DNA of 45,803 bases, from positions 48,633 through 94,435 of the forward strand of contig NZ_JADWYX010000027.1 in NCBI RefSeq assembly GCF_016786355.1. The letters are read 5' to 3'. A program made the position numbers and the translations under genes. Shown one piece after another: positions 33,893 through 40,728 of the stretch. Source of the DNA: Frankia sp. AgB1.9. Lineage in GTDB: Bacteria > Actinomycetota > Actinomycetes > Frankiales > Frankiaceae. Every line of letters starts with the position of its first letter. The first letter of the stretch is position 1. Under the pieces are notes generated by a model, which was given only the letters and a program-made list of their open reading frames with translations, did not search any database and was not told the DNA's origin.

Positions 33893-35203
33893 CTAGGCCC
33901 GAGGGCCGGGCGCGGCGGCGGCCGGCGGCGCGGTGCGGGTGGTGAGGCGCTTCCAGCTCGCCAGGTCGCGCTCGCTGGCCGGGCGGCCGACCCGCGTGAC
34001 GACGTCGACGTCGGTCGCCTCGGCGCGCAGCGCGCCGGCCGTGGCCCGCTCCCGCGGACGGGTCGTGAACGGGTCGAACCGGAAGTGGCGCATCGCGTTC
34101 TCGTGGGTGATCCTGTTGATCGTCTCGTCGGGGAGGCCGCCGAGGTTGGCCAGGACGTCCTCGGGCGCGTACGGCCAGCTGGAGTCCGAGTGCGGGAAGT
34201 CGGACTCCCAGCAGACGTTCCCGACGTCGAACCAGTCGAGCAGCCGCGGGCCGACGGTGTCGCTGATGAAGCAGGTCAGGATGTGCCGGCGGAAGACGTC
34301 CGCCGGGCCGTCGAGCCCCGCCGGGAAGACCGGCCGGGTCCATCCGGAGTGGCGGCGCCGGACGTGCTCGCTGCGCCACAGGAAGTACGGCACCCAGCCG
34401 ATGTCGCCCTCGGTCAGGGAGAACCGCAGGTCCGGGAAGTCCGCCCAGAACTCGGCCCACACCAGCTCGACGAACGAGAAGATCGAGGCGATCGACGAGC
34501 CGGTCATGTTGACGCTCGCGGGCGCGTCGGTCGAGTACATCGGGGAGCGCGACGACGAGCCCAGGTGCAGGCACAGCACGGTGCCGGTGTCGCTGGCGGC
34601 GCGGAACAGGGGGCTCCAGTAGCCGCTGTGGATGCTCGGCATCCTGAGCGCCTCGGGGTTCTCGGAGAACGTGACGGCGTGGCAGCCCTTGGCCGCCAGC
34701 CGCCGCACCTCCTTGGCCGCCTCGTCGACGTCGAAGAGCGGCAGGATGCCGCACGGGATGAACCGGTCCGGGTAGGCGCCGCACCACTCGTCGACGTGCC
34801 AGTCGTTGTAGGCCCTGACCATGACCAGGTTGACGTCCCGGTCCGGGCCCTGGTTGAGGACCTGGCCGGAGAAGCCGGGCCAGTTCGGGAAGTTCAGGCC
34901 GGCGAGCTGGCCGCCGGCGCTCATGTCCCGGACGCGCTCGTGGACGTCGTAGCAGCCGGGCCGCATCTCGTCGTAGCGGCTGGCGTCGACGTTGAACATC
35001 GCCGGCGGCTTGCCCGCGACCGCGTTCAGGCCGAGGTTACGGCCTCGCGTGGTGCCGTAGTACCACTGCTGCACGCCGTTGGGCTCGTCGACGACCCGCG
35101 GCGCGAGCTCCCGGTACTTCGCCGGGACGTGCGCGTCGAACATGGTGGCCGGCTCGGCGATGTGGTCGTCGACGCTGATCAGGATCAGGTCCTCTGGCTG
35201 CAT
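33893..35203 (-). CDS. Amidohydrolase-2 family metal-dependent hydrolase/decarboxylase
   Basis: 436 aa, second COG2159 paralogue in the operon. Motifs: ISVDDHIAEPATMFDAHVP, CLHLGSSSRS, LTEGDIGWVPYFLWR and ESDFPHSDSSWP carrying the catalytic Asp. A C-terminal tail of about 40 residues (DVDVVTRVGRPASERDLASW onward) is not in the shorter paralogue. ATG 35203 has GGAG 9 bases upstream and begins 15 bases after the DUF35 stop. Two different enzymes of this family in one operon suggest two successive hydrolysis or decarboxylation steps, or a heteromeric enzyme; inference only. Confidence 0.9.
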   Translation of the reverse strand: MQPEDLILISVDDHIAEPATMFDAHVPAKYRELAPRVVDEPNGVQQWYYGTTRGRNLGLNAVAGKPPAMFNVDASRYDEMRPGCYDVHERVRDMSAGGQLAGLNFPNWPGFSGQVLNQGPDRDVNLVMVRAYNDWHVDEWCGAYPDRFIPCGILPLFDVDEAAKEVRRLAAKGCHAVTFSENPEALRMPSIHSGYWSPLFRAASDTGTVLCLHLGSSSRSPMYSTDAPASVNMTGSSIASIFSFVELVWAEFWADFPDLRFSLTEGDIGWVPYFLWRSEHVRRRHSGWTRPVFPAGLDGPADVFRRHILTCFISDTVGPRLLDWFDVGNVCWESDFPHSDSSWPYAPEDVLANLGGLPDETINRITHENAMRHFRFDPFTTRPRERATAGALRAEATDVDVVTRVGRPASERDLASWKRLTTRTAPPAAAAPGPRA

Positions 35204-35218
35204 GACGGCGGACTCCGT

Positions 35219-35689
35219 TCAGGCGCGCGCGGCGGGCTCGAAGTAGGGAAGCGTCGTGGTGGCGTGGCCGCCCGCGTCCTTGACCGGGTGGAACGCGACG
35301 CGCAGACGCAGGTCCGGGCGGATCTCGGCGACCGTGAGGCCGACCAGGCAGGTGAGCAGCTGGTAGCCCTCGTCGAGTGCGACGATCGCCGGCGCGTACG
35401 GCGTGCGGAAGGCGGCACTCACCGGTCGGTGCACCACCGTCCAGCTGTAGAGGGTGGCGCGGCCGGCCGACCGCTCCCAGCGCTGGTCGCTCGACAGGCA
35501 GGCCCGGCAGGCCGCCGCCGGTGGGAAGGCCGGTTCGGCGCAGGCCACGCAGCGCTGGAAGATCAGCTCGCCGCGGGCGCAGGCCGCCCAGAACGGCGCG
35601 GTCAGCGGGGTACGCGGCGCGAACGGGACACCGTCCGCCTGCGGACACAGAACGACGGTGTCAGTCCCACCGTCAGCGGCCGGGCCCAT
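35219..35689 (-). CDS. DUF35 Zn-ribbon/OB-fold acyl-CoA-associated protein
   Basis: 156 aa. Zinc ribbon with two CxxC knuckles (RCVACAEP and ACRACLS), followed by the OB fold (RATLYSWTVVHRPVSAAF...PYAPAIVALDEGYQLLTCLVG). DUF35 proteins bind acyl-CoA and partner thiolase-like or MaoC-like enzymes. First gene of the operon. ATG 35689 has no ribosome binding site, and a palindrome ends exactly at it, so the mRNA may be leaderless. A longer frame to 35812 includes a TTA codon and no recognisable domain, so I rejected it. Confidence 0.85.
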   Translation of the reverse strand: MGPAADGGTDTVVLCPQADGVPFAPRTPLTAPFWAACARGELIFQRCVACAEPAFPPAAACRACLSSDQRWERSAGRATLYSWTVVHRPVSAAFRTPYAPAIVALDEGYQLLTCLVGLTVAEIRPDLRLRVAFHPVKDAGGHATTTLPYFEPAARA

Positions 35690-35999
35690 CGGACTATTAG
35701 TCCGAACTTTTGCTGCCGCTCTGACTAATTCGCCCTCACTCACAGCAACATCGGCCAGCTCTCCTCTGCTCAGACAGGCCAGAACGCCGGCCTTTCCCGC
35801 TCCCCCGGCCACACCGTTCCGGGTCGAGGTGAGCGAGCGGGTTGCGAGGGCGCCTCGGCCTCCGGCACGGAGATTAGCTCAATAGTCCGACTTCGCAAAC
35901 CCCCTGGAAGCGTCGAGGACCGACCACCCGTCAGGTCCTGGCCAACCGGCGCCTCGGCGCGGCACGCCGGGCGACCACGGCCGATCCCACTTCTGACTA
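35689..35999. promoter_or_regulatory. Operator cluster: 17-bp palindrome plus repeated half-sites
   Basis: TCGGACTATTAGTCCGA (35689-35705) is a perfect 8+1+8 palindrome touching the DUF35 ATG. The half-site TCKGACTA recurs at 35720-35727 (TCTGACTA), 35883-35890 (TCGGACTA, minus strand) and 35992-35999 (TCTGACTA). Together they span the divergent region between the catabolic operon and the gene at 36053. I infer binding sites for one dimeric repressor controlling both sides; the PadR in the operon is the nearest candidate. The rest of 35706-36052 holds no convincing gene. Confidence 0.6.
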
Positions 36000-36052
36000 C
36001 AATCCGTCACTATCATTGTTCGGAGAGTATCCATCGTGCAGAAGGAGGTCAG

Positions 36053-36751
36053 ATGGTGTTGTGGGGTCCGAGGACGCAGCCGCCGCCGCAGGGGCCGCGC
36101 TCGCCGCTCGCGCCCGTCGCGCCCGGGACCGTCGCGGCTTTCGCGGGCGCGGTCGTGCCGGCCGACCGGGCGGCGTGGCTCGCCTGGCGGCCGCGGGCCA
36201 TCGGAGCGCCGGCCAGCGGCGGGAGCATGGATCTGCTCCCCGTGGTCTCGTCCAGCGACTGGAAGGACACCGACGCGGTCCTGGCCGCGTTGTACCGGCG
36301 GCTGGAGCGCAGGGCCATCGACGCCACCGACCGGCACCGGCGGCGCGGCCACGACCTTCGGTCGCTCTCCCGCCTGCTGCGGGTGCTGGCCGTCCTGTTG
36401 GCGGCGGTGGGCGTACTGCTCCCGGTGATCGCGGCCGCTCGCAACGACATCGCGGGCGCGGCCTGGTGCTCGTTGTTCTTCGGCGCCGCGCTGGCGCTGC
36501 TGGCCATCGAGCACGTCTGCGGCCTGTCGACGGCGGCCGCGCGCGGCCAGGCGGCCGCGACCCGCGCGCAATGCCGGCTGGAGGTCTTCCAGGAGGACTG
36601 GACTGCCGCGTGTGTCCCCGGCGCCACTGACGGGACCATCCCAGACCGACTGGCGATTCTGCGTTCCTTCACGGCTGACCTGCGCACTCTCGCCGACCGC
36701 TCGCCCGCCGACGGCGAGGCCGAGCTGTCGTTCGCCGATCTGAAGCTGTAG
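36053..36751 (+). CDS. Two-TM protein resembling the SLATT domain
   Basis: 232 aa. A proline-rich N-terminus is followed by DAVLAALYRRLERRAIDATDRHRRRGHDLRS (amphipathic), then two TM segments (RLLRVLAVLLAAVGVLLPVIAAA and AWCSLFFGAALALLAIEHVCG) and a C-terminal helix (AAATRAQCRLEVFQEDW). This layout resembles SLATT domains, the 2-TM modules known as predicted pore-forming effectors of nucleotide-signalling conflict systems, though stand-alone copies are common in actinobacteria. AAGGAGG precedes the ATG. No cyclase or SLOG gene is adjacent. Assignment by pattern only. Confidence 0.6.
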   Translation: MVLWGPRTQPPPQGPRSPLAPVAPGTVAAFAGAVVPADRAAWLAWRPRAIGAPASGGSMDLLPVVSSSDWKDTDAVLAALYRRLERRAIDATDRHRRRGHDLRSLSRLLRVLAVLLAAVGVLLPVIAAARNDIAGAAWCSLFFGAALALLAIEHVCGLSTAAARGQAAATRAQCRLEVFQEDWTAACVPGATDGTIPDRLAILRSFTADLRTLADRSPADGEAELSFADLKL

Positions 36752-36805
36752 CGACAGTCCCCGCCCGCGGAACCCGACCGGTTTGAACCCCTCGACTCCC
36801 GCAAA

Positions 36806-36821
36806 GATTGTATATACTATC
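36806..36821. promoter_or_regulatory. AT-rich near-palindrome upstream of the binding-protein gene
   Basis: GATTGTATATACTATC matches its reverse complement at 14 of 16 positions. It overlaps a -10-like TATACT (36813-36818) and lies about 97 bases before the ATG at 36918. Its TNGT-n4-ACNA form resembles operators of GntR-type (FadR/VanR) regulators. Probably the promoter-operator of the next gene; no GntR gene is in the window. Confidence 0.5.
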
Positions 36822-36917
36822 CGATCGTTCCTGACCGCCTGGACGAGCGTCGGGCCTGGTGACGCCTCCGGAACGGGACGAGCAGCCGAACTGTGGGCAG
36901 TGACAGAGGAGTCGCGG

Positions 36918-38318
36918 ATGAGCGGGAGCGGGCCGGCATCACCCGAGCAGGAGCAGACCCAGTACGCGCAGCGGCTGTTCCCCGCGCCGGTGGACCACGG
37001 GATCGCGCGGCCGGACCGAGCCGTCTCGACGGTCGAGCGGGGCACCGACACCGTCGCGTACAACGACCCGGACGGCCGCTGGTACGAGGGCGGCGGCCGG
37101 GTCGGCGAGAAGGCGGTCGAGTCGATCGTCGTCTACCCGCCGACCCGCGGACTGGTCACCCAGGGTGACCCGTTCGAGCCGGTGAAGATCGGCATCCTCG
37201 TCGACATGGACCTCGGCCAGCTGCTGTCCGACTGGGTCGACTCGACGATCCTCGCCATCGAGGACGCACTCAACGAGGGCGTGTACGACCGGCCAGTGGA
37301 GATCATCACGGCGGACGCCCGTGGCCTGCCACGGGAGAACTACCTGAAGGTCCGGCGCGGCTACCAGAAGCTCGTCGACGACGGGTGCGTCGTCGTGCTC
37401 GGCCCGATGATCTCGGACAACTCGCTGAACCTGATGGACACCGTGAACCGGACCGGCGTCGCCTGCCTGGGCTGGACCGGCAGCGTCAAGTTCGCCGGCG
37501 ACTACTGCTTCACGGTCGCCAACGGCGACATCCCGACCGAGTCGGTGATGGGCGCCAACTGGTGCGCGCAGCAGGGACACACCAAGGTCGGCTTCTTCTG
37601 GGAGAAGGGGTCGTCCGGCGACCACTACTCCGAGTACTTCCGCACCGCCGCGCAGAACGTGGGCGTTGAGATCATCAAGGAGGTCAGCCTCGGGCCCAAC
37701 CCCAGGGGCCTCCAGGAGCACCTCGAGACGATGCGGGCCCAGGGCGCCGAGGCCATCGTCTACATGGGCTACGGCTACTCGACGTTCCACTTCGCCGCCG
37801 CGTTCAAGGCGCTGGACTGGGACCCGCCCCGGTTCATGGGCACCGCGTTCATGTTCTACTCGAACTCGAACGCCTGGGCGGAGGGCCTGGAGGGCTGGCA
37901 CGGCGTCGACCAGCTCGGCGAGGACGGCGCGAACCCGAACTACGAGGCGATGGTCCGCCGGTTCGAGGCCCGGTTCGGCCGGGTGACCCGCAACGTCGTC
38001 GTCGCCCTCGGCTACGACACCGCACGGGCCGCGATCCACGGCATCGCGAACGCGGCGATCGCGACGCCCGAACAGGTCCGGCTAGGGCTCGAGAAGATCA
38101 AGTGGATGCCCTGCACGAACGGCGGGCCCGGCGCGTACCTCACGTTCGCGCCGTACGACCACCGCGGCTACAAGGGCGATTTCCTCACCATCCGCGAACT
38201 GCGCGGCGGCGAGCTGCACTTCCGCGGCTACTACCGCCCGCAGTGGCCGTCCAACACGAGCTCCCCGCTCCTGCACCCCGAGCCCAAGCCGGCCGACGCC
38301 ACACCACCAACCGGCTGA
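36918..38318 (+). CDS. Branched-chain-type ABC substrate-binding protein homologue without signal peptide
   Basis: 466 aa, Peripla_BP_6 (LivJ-like) fold: VKIGILVDMDLGQLLSDWVDS, VVVLGPMISDNSLN, GVACLGWTGS, VGFFWEKGSSGDHYSEYFRTAA and AIVYMGYGYSTFHFAAAFKAL. The N-terminus (SGSGPASPEQEQTQYAQRLF) is hydrophilic, with no Sec, Tat or lipobox signal, and there are about 95 residues before the fold begins. ATG 36918 follows GAGGAG; an upstream frame also lacks a signal. No permease or ATPase gene is nearby. It may be a cytosolic ligand-binding protein; this is inferred. Confidence 0.88.
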   Translation: MSGSGPASPEQEQTQYAQRLFPAPVDHGIARPDRAVSTVERGTDTVAYNDPDGRWYEGGGRVGEKAVESIVVYPPTRGLVTQGDPFEPVKIGILVDMDLGQLLSDWVDSTILAIEDALNEGVYDRPVEIITADARGLPRENYLKVRRGYQKLVDDGCVVVLGPMISDNSLNLMDTVNRTGVACLGWTGSVKFAGDYCFTVANGDIPTESVMGANWCAQQGHTKVGFFWEKGSSGDHYSEYFRTAAQNVGVEIIKEVSLGPNPRGLQEHLETMRAQGAEAIVYMGYGYSTFHFAAAFKALDWDPPRFMGTAFMFYSNSNAWAEGLEGWHGVDQLGEDGANPNYEAMVRRFEARFGRVTRNVVVALGYDTARAAIHGIANAAIATPEQVRLGLEKIKWMPCTNGGPGAYLTFAPYDHRGYKGDFLTIRELRGGELHFRGYYRPQWPSNTSSPLLHPEPKPADATPPTG

Positions 38319-38441
38319 GCCGCCGCGCCGGTGCCCGAGCCGTCGGCGTCGGCGTAAGCCAGACGTCCCGGCCGGGCCAGGCTCGGCGCCGGATACGGCC
38401 GTCAGGCCTCGCCCGGCGCCAAGGGCGAGCGCCAAGATCAT

Positions 38442-38514
38442 GATCGCTGTTTTGGCCCTCACGTGGTCACAAAACCGCGACGTTTACAGCCACGCGAGGG
38501 CGAAAACGACGATC
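38442..38514. repeat. 73-bp palindromic element, copy B
   Basis: Starts GATCGCTGTTTTGGCCCTC and ends GAGGGCGAAAACGACGATC. Arms pair at about 21 of the outer 25 positions. Same length and ends as copies A and C. Located in the 294-bp gap between the convergent binding-protein and DUF2255 genes; the rest of that gap holds nothing I can recognise. Confidence 0.9.
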
Positions 38515-38612
38515 TTACTGGTCTCGGGACGAGATCCCATGCCGATGGCCGAGTCACCGAACATCCTCGCGGCGCCGGACGGTTCCTGGGGCTGGGTCAT
38601 GATCTGTGCCGT

Positions 38613-38990
38613 TCAGTCACTGGGGTTGAGGCGCAGGGTCGTGTCGACCGCCGGGTCGGCGACCATGGGCCGCAGGTAGCTGTCGCCGTAACGGGCGTAC
38701 TTGGTGCGGTAGGCCCGGTCGACCGGCTCCCGGGCGGACGCGCCCGGCCCGGCGACGGTGACGTCACGGTCGACGCCCGCCGCCTGGACATGGGCCGTGC
38801 CCTGGGCCGCGGCCCGCTGGAACCAGGAGCCGTCGCGCCCGCGGTAGGACCGGACGTACAGGTCGTCCTCGACGCGCACGACCCAGATCGGGACGGCGGG
38901 ACGCAGCGAGCCGTCCGGCCGCCGCGTGCTGATGGTCATCTCGTCGGTGCTGCCCAGGGCGTCGAGCTCGGTGCGCGTCCAGGTGGTCAT
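38613..38990 (-). CDS. DUF2255-family protein
   Basis: 125 aa. Compact domain with WTRTELDALGSTDEMTIST at the start, RPAVPIWVVRVEDDLYVRSYRG, WFQRAAAQGTAHVQAAGV and AYRTKYARYGDSYLRPMV, matching DUF2255 (related to the FMN-binding split-barrel/nitroreductase Ddn-like proteins). AAGGAGA precedes the ATG. Function unknown; redox handling of small molecules is the usual guess. Confidence 0.85.
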   Translation of the reverse strand: MTTWTRTELDALGSTDEMTISTRRPDGSLRPAVPIWVVRVEDDLYVRSYRGRDGSWFQRAAAQGTAHVQAAGVDRDVTVAGPGASAREPVDRAYRTKYARYGDSYLRPMVADPAVDTTLRLNPSD

Positions 38991-39168
38991 CGCGTGTCTC
39001 CTTCTCGCCGTTCAAAGCTTGGGAATCACGGCAGGGTGGTGTTGAAACCCCACTCGCGACCCCTGCCCGGTCCGCCGGGACGGCATGCGGAGGCAGCCTG
39101 GTCATCGCCGTGGTCAGGCATTCATGCAAGCGGCGTTCGCGCGGCGGAGTCGGGGCGGACCCGAGCCG

Positions 39169-39534
39169 TCAGGCCTCGTCCTGGGCCTCGGCGGCGAGGA
39201 TCAGGGCGATGTGCTCCAGGCTCGGCCGGCCCTGGCCGTTGAGCGCGGCGGCCAGGTAGGCGACCGCGGCGATCCGCATCCCAGCCTCTTCGATGATCTT
39301 GCTGGTCGCCTCGGCGAGGGCGTCGGGATTGCTCGCGGCCAGTTCGCGCAGCAGCTCGGCGGCCGACTGGTCGTCGCCGGAGCCGCCGTCGTCCGAGTCG
39401 CCGTACGGCTCGGGCAGGCCGGCGGCGAGGACGATGGCCCGGCGGATCTCGGCGGCCAGCTGGGCGAGGTCGTGCGAGGCCGCCGCGGTGATCAGGGCGA
39501 TGCCTTCGACCAGCCGGTCGTTCGCGGCGCTCAT
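39169..39534 (-). CDS. Hypothetical helical protein
   Basis: 121 aa, no family recognised. Predominantly helical: NDRLVEGIALITAAASHDLAQLAAEIRRAIVL, an acidic Gly/Asp/Ser linker (GDSDDGGSGDDQ), then LLRELAASNPDALAEATSKIIEE and MRIAAVAYLAAALNGQGR. Its ATG lies 6 bases after the nitroreductase stop on the same strand, with a weak ribosome binding site, so translation may be coupled. No signal peptide. Cytoplasmic; role unknown. Confidence 0.6.
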   Translation of the reverse strand: MSAANDRLVEGIALITAAASHDLAQLAAEIRRAIVLAAGLPEPYGDSDDGGSGDDQSAAELLRELAASNPDALAEATSKIIEEAGMRIAAVAYLAAALNGQGRPSLEHIALILAAEAQDEA

Positions 39535-39540
39535 ATGTGC

Positions 39541-40233
39541 TCAGTCCTCGGATGGGGCCGGGAACGGCGGGCCGTCGAAGGTGTCGACGTGGGCGAACTC
39601 GGCCACCGGCCGGCGCCGGAGCTTCGTCGCCCGCTGCTGCGGGTAGCCGAGAGCGAGAACGCCGGCGATCGCGTGGTCGGCCGGGATGCCGAGCAGCGTG
39701 GCGGCCACCGGCTCACGGCGGACCAGGAACGTCGTCATCGTCCCGCCCAGGCCCTCGCCCCGGGCGGCGAGCAGGATGTTCTGGGCGAACGGGTAGATCG
39801 AGCCGCCGCCGACGATGCTCGTCCGCTCCAGCTCGATGTCCATCACGGCCAGGGCGGTGAGCCGGGCGACCAGCACCAGCAGGACGGGCGCCTCGTCGAG
39901 CTCGTCGACGAACGACATCGGCGCGGGCGTCGCCGCGGCCTCGCCGAGGTCGACGGCCGCTCCGTGCCAGCGCCCGTCCGGCCCAGGCGCGAACGGCCGG
40001 ACGCCGGCCTTGGCCTGCGCCGTGTACTCACGCCAGCCGAGCACCGCCAGGTCGCGCACCTGCCGGCGGATCTCCGGGTCGCGCAGGACGAGCACCGTCC
40101 ACGGCTGGGCGTTGCCGCCCGACGGCGCGAACCGGGCGTCGTCGAGCACCCGCGCCAGCACCTCGTCCGGCACCGGGGTGTCGGTGAACCTGCGTACCGC
40201 GCCGGCCGTGCGCATCGCCTCGCGCAGCTCCAT
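39541..40233 (-). CDS. Nitroreductase-family flavoprotein
   Basis: 230 aa, FMN-dependent nitroreductase/dehydrogenase fold. Start MELREAMRTAGAVRRFTDTPVPDEVL and FAPSGGNAQPWTVLVLRD contain the FMN-binding Arg-Arg-Phe and SGGNAQPW segments; the second half has GSIYPFAQNILLAARGEGLGG and LGIPADHAIAGVLALGYP. Reduces nitro groups, quinones or similar with NAD(P)H; physiological substrate unknown. ATG 40233 is preceded by GGAGG. Likely cotranscribed with the downstream hypothetical gene. Confidence 0.92.
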   Translation of the reverse strand: MELREAMRTAGAVRRFTDTPVPDEVLARVLDDARFAPSGGNAQPWTVLVLRDPEIRRQVRDLAVLGWREYTAQAKAGVRPFAPGPDGRWHGAAVDLGEAAATPAPMSFVDELDEAPVLLVLVARLTALAVMDIELERTSIVGGGSIYPFAQNILLAARGEGLGGTMTTFLVRREPVAATLLGIPADHAIAGVLALGYPQQRATKLRRRPVAEFAHVDTFDGPPFPAPSED

Positions 40234-40397
40234 ACCGCCTGCCTCCATCCCGCCGTCTGCCGTCCCGGACGGCGCCCGGCCTGGTCGAGCCCGGAGGCCA
40301 CCGCCGCGCCGGCCGAGGCGATGTCCGGACCTGACGCTAGTCCGCGGCCGCGGACCCCGGGACACGCGCCGCCTTCTCGGGCCAACGGAAACGCGTT

Positions 40398-40422
40398 GAT
40401 CGTCGTTTCCGCCCTCCGGTGG
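40398..40422. repeat. Half copy (D) of the palindromic element
   Basis: GATCGTCGTTTCCGCCCTC followed by CGGTGG matches the outer arm of the 73-bp element, but no matching right arm follows. A decayed or solo arm, 77 bases before full copy C. Confidence 0.65.
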
Positions 40423-40499
40423 ACTCTGCTGGCCCATTCGGCCGGGTCTGGCTGATCTAGAAACTGCGCTCGACCATGGGTCGATGCTCGCGCGGCCTT

Positions 40500-40572
40500 G
40501 ATCGCCGTTTTGGCCCTGTGATGGTCGTGACGAGAGCATTTCTACGACCACCCCAGGGCCCAAACCGCGATC
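40500..40572. repeat. 73-bp palindromic element, copy C
   Basis: Starts GATCGCCGTTTTGGCCCTG and ends CAGGGCCCAAACCGCGATC. The best-paired copy: 25 of 29 arm positions are complementary. It sits in the 495-bp gap between the divergent nitroreductase and membrane-protein genes, with half copy D. The remaining gap sequence must hold both promoters; none is clear. Confidence 0.93.
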
Positions 40573-40728
40573 ATGACCGGCGCGGGGGCACTCATACCTG
40601 ACGGCCGGACGGCCGCGAGAAGGCACTGGTAGGACGGCAGTTCTCGGTATTGCGCGAGATCGTCCGGGTGCTTATCGTTCTGGATCGCTGTGCCAGGAAG
40701 CCTGGTCGGCGTCCTGTTCGGCCTGTCT

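Noticed and set aside
31749..33896. Long plus-strand open frame of 715 codons opposite the CoA-transferase gene
   Set aside because: Arg/Gly/Ala/Asp-rich sequence with no domain, as expected for the antisense of a GC-rich gene; the minus-strand product is clearly a CoA-transferase.
35690..35812. Extended N-terminus for the DUF35 gene (starts at 35812)
   Set aside because: The extra residues do not look like a Zn ribbon, include a rare TTA codon and have no ribosome binding site; it also would bury the palindrome in coding sequence.
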